Below are positions 12,216 through 18,945 of a DNA stretch of 31,113 bases, one piece after another. The stretch comes from a virus: positions 1 to 31,113 of IMG/VR virus record IMGVR_UViG_3300044616_000660; one strand, 5' to 3'. A program made the translations under genes and the position numbers. The notes under the pieces were generated by a model. That model searched no databases and had not been told where the DNA came from. It worked only from the letters and a program-made list of their open reading frames with translations. Positions within the stretch are counted from its first letter, which is position 1, and the number at the start of each line of letters is the position of its first letter.

Positions 12216-12466
12216 AACTTTTCACAATTATTTTCAAATTCTTCAAGTAGTGCTTGCTCACATTCAAACTTATCGATCATCCTTGAAGTTAATTCTTCAA
12301 GATTAAAATCCTCAATCTCTTGGCAAGTAGTTGGCATTAAAGCTTCAAAATCAGGGATGATATTTTCATCATCGATTACAATCTCATAATCTCTCTCATT
12401 ACCAAGATATTCGATAAGATCATCTTGATTTTGTTCCCACTGGCCATCATCATTAAAGTTAATCAT
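12212..12466 (-). CDS. hypothetical acidic protein, 84 aa
   Basis: Starts at 12466 (MINFNDDGQWEQNQDDLIEY) behind AAAAGGAA. Extremely rich in Asp and Glu and net strongly acidic. Highly acidic small phage proteins sometimes mimic DNA or bind basic host proteins, but this is only a compositional hint. Single-gene unit under the element 12509-12539. Confidence 0.7.
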   Translation of the reverse strand: MINFNDDGQWEQNQDDLIEYLGNERDYEIVIDDENIIPDFEALMPTTCQEIEDFNLEELTSRMIDKFECEQALLEEFENNCEKF

Positions 12467-12508
12467 CTTGCGTTTCCTTTTCGTTATAGTGTTTCATCTT
12501 CCATACTT

Positions 12509-12539
12509 TATTATTCGTTTTAACTTAAAATTTATTCAA
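12509..12539 (-). promoter_or_regulatory. phage promoter-like element, copy r
   Basis: Minus-strand TTGAATAA, 13 nt, ACGAATAATA (exact). It serves 12212-12466. Confidence 0.75.
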
Positions 12540-12594
12540 AACAATTTTAAAATATTTTTAAAATCATATTAAGATAAACATATCCAATTCAAAT

Positions 12595-12656
12595 CAGCCG
12601 ATCTTAGCCTATAGGCATAGCTTCCCTAAGCCCAGTGACTTTGGTAAGACACTAGG
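12595..12656. other. structured gap after the sigma gene
   Basis: Holds the palindrome GCCTATAGGC (12607-12616), a 7-bp stem between 12631-12637 and 12650-12656, and TTGGTAAGACA (12641-12651) shared with the A3 block. No gene. It may be the 3' part of the sigma transcript or a separate RNA. Confidence 0.35.
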
Positions 12657-12668
12657 TTATTTTAAATA

Positions 12669-12691
12669 CCCCCTAGCTATTCACTAGGGGG
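12669..12691 (-). terminator. hairpin after the left-arm sigma gene
   Basis: CCCCCTAG, 7-nt loop, CTAGGGGG, a perfect 8-bp stem 15 bp after the stop at 12706. The following minus-strand sequence is TATTTAAAAT, a weak T tract. Confidence 0.55.
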
Positions 12692-12705
12692 CTTATCTAC
12701 CTTGC

Positions 12706-13176
12706 CTATTCTGCCATCTTAGCAATAGCCTTAGAATGTAGTCCGTGAGCCGATCCTAAGCTTATTTCTAATAAATCAGAGATTTCATAGAAGTTATTAC
12801 CTAGTGCTTTTAAGCTTAGAATATTGTGTTCTAATTCATTTATAATGCCATTATCAAAGGCATCTTTAAGATGGAATTTTAGAATATCCATAGTGTTAGT
12901 AGGATTAGCTTGCAATTCCATATTGTTGCCGTCTTCATTATCTAATGAATTATCAATGGTAACTGTTTTACGATATACTTGCTTGCGTAAATAATCGATT
13001 TTTACAGATCGCATTACATTAAAACAAAATGTCTCAAACTTACCCTTGCTATCGTCATATGATTGACTAGCAATAACATAAACATCTTGCGATAAGTCTT
13101 CATGATTTTTAAAACCTTGTTTTTTCAGCTTATTGCTAATCTTTTCAATAATCTTTCCAGCAATTTCATTATTCAT
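12706..13176 (-). CDS. phage sigma-70-family factor, 156 aa
   Basis: Start set at the ATG at 13176 (MNNEIAGKIIEKISNKLKK) behind AAGGA; the frame extends 38 codons upstream with no site. Residues about 22-66 (EDLSQDVYVIASQSYDDSKG then FETFCFNVMRSVKIDYLRK) match sigma region 2, and residues about 118-156 (ILSLKALGNNFYEISDLLEI) match the region 4 helix-turn-helix. Length and two-domain layout are those of small ECF-like sigma factors. It is expected to direct host core RNA polymerase to phage promoters, and the repeated TTGAATAA/ACGAATAATA element of this arm is the obvious candidate target. No such element lies ahead of the gene itself. Its leader carries a strong hairpin (13205-13239). Confidence 0.75.
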   Translation of the reverse strand: MNNEIAGKIIEKISNKLKKQGFKNHEDLSQDVYVIASQSYDDSKGKFETFCFNVMRSVKIDYLRKQVYRKTVTIDNSLDNEDGNNMELQANPTNTMDILKFHLKDAFDNGIINELEHNILSLKALGNNFYEISDLLEISLGSAHGLHSKAIAKMAE

Positions 13177-13204
13177 GATACAAATCCTTGTTTTAGATAG
13201 TTTG

Positions 13205-13239
13205 CTGATTGATTCTAAAAAGTAGAATCTAAAAATCAG
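13205..13239 (-). promoter_or_regulatory. stem-loop in the sigma leader
   Basis: CTGATT/AATCAG outside GATTCTA/TAGAATC, loop AAAAG. It lies 29 bases before the sigma start codon and may control its mRNA. Confidence 0.5.
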
Positions 13240-13538
13240 TAACTTATCTACTATTAGCTTATCGAATTTATTTAAATAACACAATAGCAAAAATATAAAT
13301 AATTCTAAAATAAATAAATCTTCATGAATTCTACTTATTCTTAAAAATAAGAATTTTATTAAAATAAATGTTCACTATGTTTATAAACATTAAATTCTTA
13401 AAAGTGAGAAAATCGATTTTAAGCGAAAATATTTAATATTTGTATATTTACTCAATAAATGCAATCGCTCAAAATAATGGCATTATTGGGGTTTTAAATG
13501 CCATGTCAATATGGCATATTGCTACTTGATAGGGTTGA

Positions 13539-13557
13539 AATATAACAAAGTTATACC
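13539..13557. promoter_or_regulatory. GTWWWAC operator-like site 5
   Basis: AATATAACAAAGTTATACC, first of two sites whose centres are 25 bp apart. Confidence 0.55.
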
Positions 13558-13563
13558 AAAAAT

Positions 13564-13582
13564 AGTAATACTAGGTAATACC
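13564..13582. promoter_or_regulatory. GTWWWAC operator-like site 6
   Basis: AGTAATACTAGGTAATACC, second of the pair in the control region. Confidence 0.55.
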
Positions 13583-13589
13583 AGCGGGA

Positions 13590-13665
13590 TGCCAAAATGG
13601 CAGGGGGTTTTTTCAAAAATTGACAAAATGGCAGGCGACTGCCAAATTGGCGGGGGGCATTGCCA
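13590..13665. repeat. cluster of TGGCA/TGCCA inverted repeats
   Basis: Includes the perfect palindrome TGCCAAAATGGCA (13590-13602), then TGGCA at 13629, TGCCA at 13640 and TGCCA at 13661. Three further copies lie at 13478, 13499 and 13512. They probably bind a dimeric protein. Confidence 0.5.
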
Positions 13666-13819
13666 CTTACCAAGCCACACTTTCCCCAATGTACTACCAA
13701 AGCCATACTTGTTCGCCCCAAAGTACTAATGATGTCGCAGACAGCCTTGCAATCCGATTGAAACAGTAGTATCATACATAAGATGTACTAATACAATTTT
13801 CGCAGAAAATGGTGATGCC

Positions 13820-13966
13820 ATGAACAAAGATGAACCAATTGAAGTAGAAACAAGAATTAAGGTGATAGCAGGGTGTGTATTACCAGAACCAGAACTGTTG
13901 GCTCCAACACCCCCCATTGAACAGGCGTTAGCCAGTATCGAAGAGAACATCATAAAAGATGAGTAA
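13820..13966 (+). CDS. hypothetical protein, 48 aa, acidic
   Basis: Reads MNKDEPIEVETRIKVIAGCV and ends in EENIIKDE. The ATG at 13820 follows GGTGAT, a weak site. The stop overlaps the start of the next gene in ATGAGTAA, so translation of the sigma-like gene is probably coupled to it. Proline-rich middle (PEPELLAPTPPIEQ). It is the first plus-strand gene of the right arm. Function unknown. Confidence 0.55.
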   Translation: MNKDEPIEVETRIKVIAGCVLPEPELLAPTPPIEQALASIEENIIKDE

Positions 13967-14552
13967 TTATCCGCATGGATTAAAAGAAGAAGATGTTATA
14001 ATAGCTTTAAAGAAAGCGATCAACCTTCTTGCCCCAACATTTACTTTCGGGTATTACGATGTGGAAGACATTAGGCAGGAAGCTTACATATTTGGACTTG
14101 AATCTTTATCTCGCTATGACCCATCTCGCCCCTTAGAAAACTTTCTTTATTCGCACATTAAAAACAGACTTATTAATTTCAAGAGAGACAAGTATCATAG
14201 GACAGATCCCCCATGTAAATCATGTCATGACTCGAACAAATGTTCAGATGGCAATTACTGCGAAAAGTATAAGGCATGGAAGAAAAGGAATTCGTCTAAG
14301 CAAAATTTAATGCGACCCTTAGATATACAAACAATCTCAGACGATACAGAAAAGAACGCACACGGAAAACAATCTGTTGTAGATGAGGCAAACATATCTG
14401 AGTGTTCTAATCTAATAGACTTGCACCTTCCTGTTGAACTTCGCTCAATATATCTTAGAATTAAAGCTGGTGAGTCTGTTCCCAAAATAAAAAAGCAAAG
14501 AGTTGAACAAGCAATTAAGGAGATCCTCAATGGCAGGAAAGAAGCTGAATAG
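13959..14552 (+). CDS. sigma-like factor with inserted Cys/His cluster, 197 aa
   Basis: Residues about 30-78 (YYDVEDIRQEAYIFGLESLS, then PLENFLYSHIKNRLINFKRD) match sigma region 2. They are followed by Cys86-x2-Cys89-His90-x4-Cys95-x5-Cys101, a likely zinc knuckle, and a conserved-looking WKKRNSSKQNLMRPL. The C-terminal segment (ELRSIYLRIKAG, then KIKKQRVEQAIKEIL) resembles region 4. I recall similar region-2 plus Cys-cluster proteins in uncultured phages. It heads the structural arm, so it may direct late transcription. It overlaps the next gene by 23 bp. Confidence 0.65.
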   Translation: MSNYPHGLKEEDVIIALKKAINLLAPTFTFGYYDVEDIRQEAYIFGLESLSRYDPSRPLENFLYSHIKNRLINFKRDKYHRTDPPCKSCHDSNKCSDGNYCEKYKAWKKRNSSKQNLMRPLDIQTISDDTEKNAHGKQSVVDEANISECSNLIDLHLPVELRSIYLRIKAGESVPKIKKQRVEQAIKEILNGRKEAE

Positions 14553-15309
14553 AACTGATCGTGATTATATAACTAAGCACTATGAAACTTTATCGGTAGA
14601 AGACTTAAGCTCGTTCTTGCTCAAGCCTGTGGTAGTAATTGAAGAGTTTGTACAGACACTCAATGATGAAAATCATAAAAATTTAAGAAGTAGTAAAGCT
14701 TGGAAGCAGCTTAAGCAGGAAATGGATGAGGAAGAGTTGGAATATTTTGAAGAGCAGTATGTAAAGTACATGGCCCAGTTCAGAGAAGATGTTCTCGTAA
14801 CTGAGGAAACACAAATATTTTTGGTTATTAAGTTTGAAATAATGATGCACAGGAATGCTAAAAGCAAAAGAAACTCTGGCAAAGAGATAGCAAAGTTGAT
14901 TAGAATGCAGGAAGAATACATGAGAAGATTTCCTGATATGCAAGGCATGTCCGAATCTGATCGTGAATATGTGCTCGGCTTAGAGACACAGATACAAGCA
15001 GCTAAATCTTCTGAACAGGCTAGGTCTACAGAATTTATTAAACTTGAAGAGAAACATCAGGGATTACTCAAAGACTTAAAAGCCACTAGAGATCAGCGTA
15101 TTACTCGTATCGAGTCATCTAAAGAGACATACTTGGCGATTATTAAAAAACTTCAGAACGAGGAAGAGCGTGACTTAGTGGGAGGTACTATGGAAACCAT
15201 GAAGATAGCCACTAAAAAGGAAGAGAAGAAGTTAACTAGCGTTCATACATTTGATGATGGTAGTCAAGACCTACCAGTTTTAATTCCAAAGGATAAAGAC
15301 GATGAATAA
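14530..15309 (+). CDS. HTH and coiled-coil protein, possible small terminase, 259 aa
   Basis: Start chosen at the ATG at 14530 (MAGKKLNRTDRDYITKHYET) because AAGGAG precedes it, inside the sigma-like gene. Residues about 8-45 have a helix-turn-helix look (LSVEDLSSFLLKPVVVIEEF); most of the rest is long charged helix (residues about 60-235), probably coiled coil, with an acidic tail. An N-terminal HTH followed by oligomerising helices, upstream of TerL, fits a small terminase subunit, but two other genes intervene and no motif proves it. Confidence 0.6.
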   Translation: MAGKKLNRTDRDYITKHYETLSVEDLSSFLLKPVVVIEEFVQTLNDENHKNLRSSKAWKQLKQEMDEEELEYFEEQYVKYMAQFREDVLVTEETQIFLVIKFEIMMHRNAKSKRNSGKEIAKLIRMQEEYMRRFPDMQGMSESDREYVLGLETQIQAAKSSEQARSTEFIKLEEKHQGLLKDLKATRDQRITRIESSKETYLAIIKKLQNEEERDLVGGTMETMKIATKKEEKKLTSVHTFDDGSQDLPVLIPKDKDDE

Positions 15310-16351
15310 AACGGCATTGGTATTTGGGGCGACAGGACAAGATGGTTCGTATCTCTGCGAAAGCCTTTTGGCAAAAAAGTACAATGTCTTAGCGGTAGCA
15401 AGACGGTCGTCAATAGATAATGGAGCAAGGCTTAATGGTTGTTCAGATCACAAAAACTTCACTCTCTTAAGAGGCGATGTCTGCGATCAATCGTTTGTCT
15501 TCTCCACTATCTATAAATATACCCCTACAGAAATCTACAATCTGGCAGCACAGAGTCATGTGGGCGATTCGTTTACGCAACCGCATCACACGCTCGATGT
15601 GGATTTGAAGGGAACGCTTAATGTCTTAGAAGGGATTTTGAATTTTTCAAAATCTTCAAGATTATATCAGGCATCAACAAGTGAAATGTATGGATCATGT
15701 TTTTCTTATTATAGTCCTACTGATGGAATTAGAAAAGAATCTAAAACTGCTATTAGCAGAGAAGATTTTATTAATAAAGATTGTTTTCAAGATGAAGACA
15801 CTTTAATGGTTCCAAACTCTCCATATGGTGTGGCAAAGCTGGCATCCCATAATTTGGTTAAAATTTATAGGGAGTCTTATGGCTTGTACGCCTGTTCGGG
15901 CATTCTTTTTAATCACGAATCACCTAGAAGGGGAGAATTGTTTGTAACTAGGAAGATAACCTCTTGGATAGGTAAGTATGTTAATAAACTAACTAAAGAT
16001 AAATTACAGCTTGGTAATATAGATTCTCTGCGTGATTGGGGTCATGCAAAGGATTATGTTGAGGCAATGCGTTTAATGCTTCAGTTAGATAACCCACAAG
16101 ACTTTGTTATAGCTACTGGATCTACCTATTCTGTAGAAGACTTTTTAAACAAATCATTTGAAGCTGCTGGACTTGGCGATTGGGAAAAATATGTCACATT
16201 AAACAAGTCGCTGAAAAGACCATTTGAGGTTGATGCTCTTCGTGGTGTATCAACAAAGGCAAGAGAAGTTCTTAAATGGAAACCACACTATAATTTTGAT
16301 CTCCTTGTAAAAGAGATGGTCGAAAGCGATATCAATGGACATAAAGTATAA
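15302..16351 (+). CDS. gmd: GDP-mannose 4,6-dehydratase, 349 aa
   Basis: An extended short-chain dehydrogenase with GATGQDGSYL (residues 9-18) for NADP binding, AAQSHVGDSF near 82-91, the catalytic Thr126 and Glu128 in STSEMYG, Tyr175 and Lys179 in YGVAK, and NHESPRRGELFVTRKI near 204-219, all hallmarks of Gmd. It converts GDP-mannose to GDP-4-keto-6-deoxymannose, the precursor of GDP-fucose, GDP-rhamnose and related sugars. The stretch between the two catalytic motifs is longer than usual, with an insertion around residues 132-168. It sits inside the packaging operon, overlapping both neighbours, so the sugar is probably made late in infection. Confidence 0.9.
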   Translation: MNKTALVFGATGQDGSYLCESLLAKKYNVLAVARRSSIDNGARLNGCSDHKNFTLLRGDVCDQSFVFSTIYKYTPTEIYNLAAQSHVGDSFTQPHHTLDVDLKGTLNVLEGILNFSKSSRLYQASTSEMYGSCFSYYSPTDGIRKESKTAISREDFINKDCFQDEDTLMVPNSPYGVAKLASHNLVKIYRESYGLYACSGILFNHESPRRGELFVTRKITSWIGKYVNKLTKDKLQLGNIDSLRDWGHAKDYVEAMRLMLQLDNPQDFVIATGSTYSVEDFLNKSFEAAGLGDWEKYVTLNKSLKRPFEVDALRGVSTKAREVLKWKPHYNFDLLVKEMVESDINGHKV

Positions 16352-16841
16352 AGTAATCAGAGATACGAGAGAGCAAAACGGCTGGACTTTTATGCCAGCA
16401 AAAGCTTGTGAAGGAACTGTATCTGGAACACTAAAGACTGGTGATTATTCCATAGAGGGATATCAAGACATACTGACAATAGAAAGAAAAGGTTCTATTG
16501 CAGAACTGGCAACAAATTTAGTTGAAGATAGATTTGAAAGAGAACTAGAAAGAATGCAGTCATTTAAATATGCATTTATGATTTTAGAATTTTCTATGGA
16601 TGACTTAATTAAATACCCAAAAGGAACTGGCATACCATCCTATAAGATGAAGAGCGTAAAGCTCAACCCATTTTTCCTATTGAAGAGATTGATAGAGATA
16701 GAATTAAAATACAAGGTTAAAATAATCTTTTGTGAAAATCATGGGCAAACAGTTGCCTCTTCCATATTCAAACGAGTAATTGAAAATGAAGGACCAAGAG
16801 AAGCTAAAGAGGATAATAGACCGAGCTTGGATGCTTTCTGA
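16335..16841 (+). CDS. ERCC4-type nuclease, 168 aa
   Basis: A single ERCC4/XPF-type nuclease domain: Asp10 and Glu13 in RDTREQ, GDY (36-38) and Glu50-Arg-Lys52 form the catalytic motif. These enzymes cut branched or flapped DNA. No helix-hairpin-helix domain is attached. It overlaps gmd at its start and terL at its end. Placed directly ahead of the large terminase, it may trim replication intermediates or forked ends before packaging; this role is inferred from position only. Confidence 0.85.
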   Translation: MDIKYKVIRDTREQNGWTFMPAKACEGTVSGTLKTGDYSIEGYQDILTIERKGSIAELATNLVEDRFERELERMQSFKYAFMILEFSMDDLIKYPKGTGIPSYKMKSVKLNPFFLLKRLIEIELKYKVKIIFCENHGQTVASSIFKRVIENEGPREAKEDNRPSLDAF

Positions 16842-18915
16842 GCAGGAAATGCTTGCGGTAAATCCTCTTACAGACATTAATGATATTCAACGAATAGTTG
16901 ATGTTCCATTAAATACGATCCATCCTCTTAAGAACATTTCTAAAGCAGACATGGAAAGAATGGATATATATCTGCTAAAGATAATGAGAAATCCAGACTA
17001 CTTTCCTTTTACATGCAAGCTTCTGTTCGGAATAGACATATTTCCTTTTCAACACATCATCTTAAAAGAGCTTTGGAAAAGACCATTCCCAATGATCATC
17101 GCTGGTCGTGGTGCAGGGAAAAGTTATATCCTTGCGTTGTATTCTATGCTTAGACTTTTGTTTACTCAAGGATGCAAGATTGCAATCATAGGTAAAGTAT
17201 TTAGACAGAGTAAAGTTATATTTGAATACATGGAAGGTCTATGGGCAAATGGAGTTATCTATAGAGACATATGTGGTGTTGGCAAAGGTAGAAACAATAG
17301 AGATCAAGGCCCAAGACGAGACATAGATAGATGTGAAATGATTGTTGGCGAAAGCGTTGCTATGGCATTGCCATTAGGAACAGGTGAAAAGATTAGAGGT
17401 CAAAGAGCTAACTATACAGTTTGTGACGAGTTCGCTTCTATTAGAGAAGACATTTATCAAAATGTGGTAAGAGGTTTTTCTAGCGTTTCTTCTAATCCAA
17501 GTGAGAAGGTACATAGACAAGCAAAAATAAGATTGATGAAACAGCTTGGGGTTTGGACTGATGAAGATGAAGCACAGGAAAGCAAAATACTTAGAAGCAA
17601 TCAGAACATAGTTTCTGGTACAGCATATTACTCCTTCAATCATTTTTATAAAACATGGTTTAACTATAAAAGAATTATTGAAAGTAATGGCGACAAAAAT
17701 TTGTTGGAGCAAATATTTCAAGGCCCAGTTCCAGATGGCTTTGATTGGAGAGATTATTCTATCATAAGACTGCCTGTGGAAATATTACCGCCCGGCTTTA
17801 TGGATGCTAAACAAATAACTTCTGCAAGAATAAATAGCACTAAGGCAAATTATCTAATTGAATATGGTGCTACATTTGCAACCGATTCAGATGGCTTCTT
17901 TAAGAGAAGCTTAATTGAATCTTGCGTTTCTGGAAATCCAAGTTCGCCAATTGTTTTGCCTAGTGGTGAAGTTTTATTTCACGCTTCTCTTCTTGGCGAT
18001 TCATCTGTGCAACATGTTATGGCTATTGATCCAGCATCTGAAAGAGATAATTTTGCAGTAATAATCTTGGCACTTTATCCAGACCATAGACGAATAGTAT
18101 ATTGCTGGACTACAACTAGATCTTCGTTTAAAGAAAAAATGAAAAGCGGAATTGTAAATGAAAAAGACTTTTACAGTTATTGCTGTAGAAAAATAAGAAA
18201 TTTAGCAAAGATGTTCCCCAATATGGTTCGCATAGCTTTGGATAGTCAAGGTGGAGGTATTGCTATTGAGGAAGGCTTACAAGATACAAATAGATTGCAA
18301 GATTCAGAAAAAGCAATCTACAAGGTAATTGATCCACTTAAAAGAAAAGACTCAGACGATAAAAGTGGTGAACATATTTTATCAATGATAAATTTTGCTG
18401 ATCCAAACTGGGTAGTGGAAGCAAATCATGGATTAAGAAAAGATTTAGAAGACAAGACTTTGCTATTTCCATACTTTGACCCAATTTCATTGACTCTTGC
18501 ACAAGAAGAAGATATGGCAACAGGAAGGGTTAATATGTATGACACCTTAGAAGATTGCGTGATGGACATAGAAGAATTAAAAGATGAGCTTTCCAGCATT
18601 GTTCATGTTCATACCCCATCAGGTAGAGATAGGTGGGATACTCCAGAAAGTAGAGATCCAGATGGCAAAAAGAGCAGGACAAGAAAAGATAGGTATTCTG
18701 CATTACTTATGGCGAATATGGTAGCCAGAGGATTTCAAAGGATTGAGGTCCAAGATGAATATACTCATACTGGTGGGTTTGCTAGACAGGTTGCATCTCA
18801 AAGTGCAGAAGATAAAGAAATGTATATTGGGCCAGAATGGTTTAAAAAAGCTACTAATCATAATTCTGGTTATGGTATAGTTGTTCCTACAAGGTGTAAT
18901 AATACTGTAGAGTAA
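16786..18915 (+). CDS. terL: terminase large subunit, 709 aa
   Basis: The DNA-packaging motor ATPase and nuclease. With the ATG at 16786, GRGAGKS (107-113) is Walker A and VCDE (212-215) is Walker B with the catalytic Glu. The nuclease half has Asp415 in MAIDPAS, Asp486 in ALDSQGG and Asp635 in RKDRYSALLMA. A TTG two codons earlier could also start the gene; the ribosome site is weak for both, and translation is probably coupled to the overlapping nuclease gene (56-bp overlap). At about 710 residues it is longer than most TerL proteins. Confidence 0.92.
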   Translation: MKDQEKLKRIIDRAWMLSEQEMLAVNPLTDINDIQRIVDVPLNTIHPLKNISKADMERMDIYLLKIMRNPDYFPFTCKLLFGIDIFPFQHIILKELWKRPFPMIIAGRGAGKSYILALYSMLRLLFTQGCKIAIIGKVFRQSKVIFEYMEGLWANGVIYRDICGVGKGRNNRDQGPRRDIDRCEMIVGESVAMALPLGTGEKIRGQRANYTVCDEFASIREDIYQNVVRGFSSVSSNPSEKVHRQAKIRLMKQLGVWTDEDEAQESKILRSNQNIVSGTAYYSFNHFYKTWFNYKRIIESNGDKNLLEQIFQGPVPDGFDWRDYSIIRLPVEILPPGFMDAKQITSARINSTKANYLIEYGATFATDSDGFFKRSLIESCVSGNPSSPIVLPSGEVLFHASLLGDSSVQHVMAIDPASERDNFAVIILALYPDHRRIVYCWTTTRSSFKEKMKSGIVNEKDFYSYCCRKIRNLAKMFPNMVRIALDSQGGGIAIEEGLQDTNRLQDSEKAIYKVIDPLKRKDSDDKSGEHILSMINFADPNWVVEANHGLRKDLEDKTLLFPYFDPISLTLAQEEDMATGRVNMYDTLEDCVMDIEELKDELSSIVHVHTPSGRDRWDTPESRDPDGKKSRTRKDRYSALLMANMVARGFQRIEVQDEYTHTGGFARQVASQSAEDKEMYIGPEWFKKATNHNSGYGIVVPTRCNNTVE

Positions 18916-18934
18916 TCCGATTGCAATCAGATTA
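18913..18934 (+). other. near-perfect palindrome in the terL-portal gap
   Basis: TAATC-C-GATTG/CAATC-A-GATTA, 22 bp with one mismatch pair, beginning at the terL stop codon. It could be an RNA processing stem or a protein site. CAATCCGATTG at 13750-13760 is a partial match. Confidence 0.4.
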
Positions 18935-18945
18935 GGGAAAATACA

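Larger units (their letters stand above)
13177..13819. promoter_or_regulatory. divergent control region between the two sigma genes
   Basis: A 640-bp gene-free stretch. From left to right it holds a stem-loop in the sigma leader (13205-13239), a 7-bp stem-loop (13337-13354), a perfect 14-bp palindrome ATGTTTATAAACAT (13377-13390), very AT-rich DNA to about 13470, an ATGGCATT/AATGCCAT inverted repeat (13477-13503), two GTWWWAC sites (13539-13582) and eight TGGCA/TGCCA pentamers between 13478 and 13665. It must contain the start signals of both arms and has the look of a replication origin as well; neither is proven. Confidence 0.55.

Noticed and set aside
13511-13729. 72-codon rightward frame in the control region
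   Set aside because: No ribosome site and composed of the operator and TGGCA repeats.
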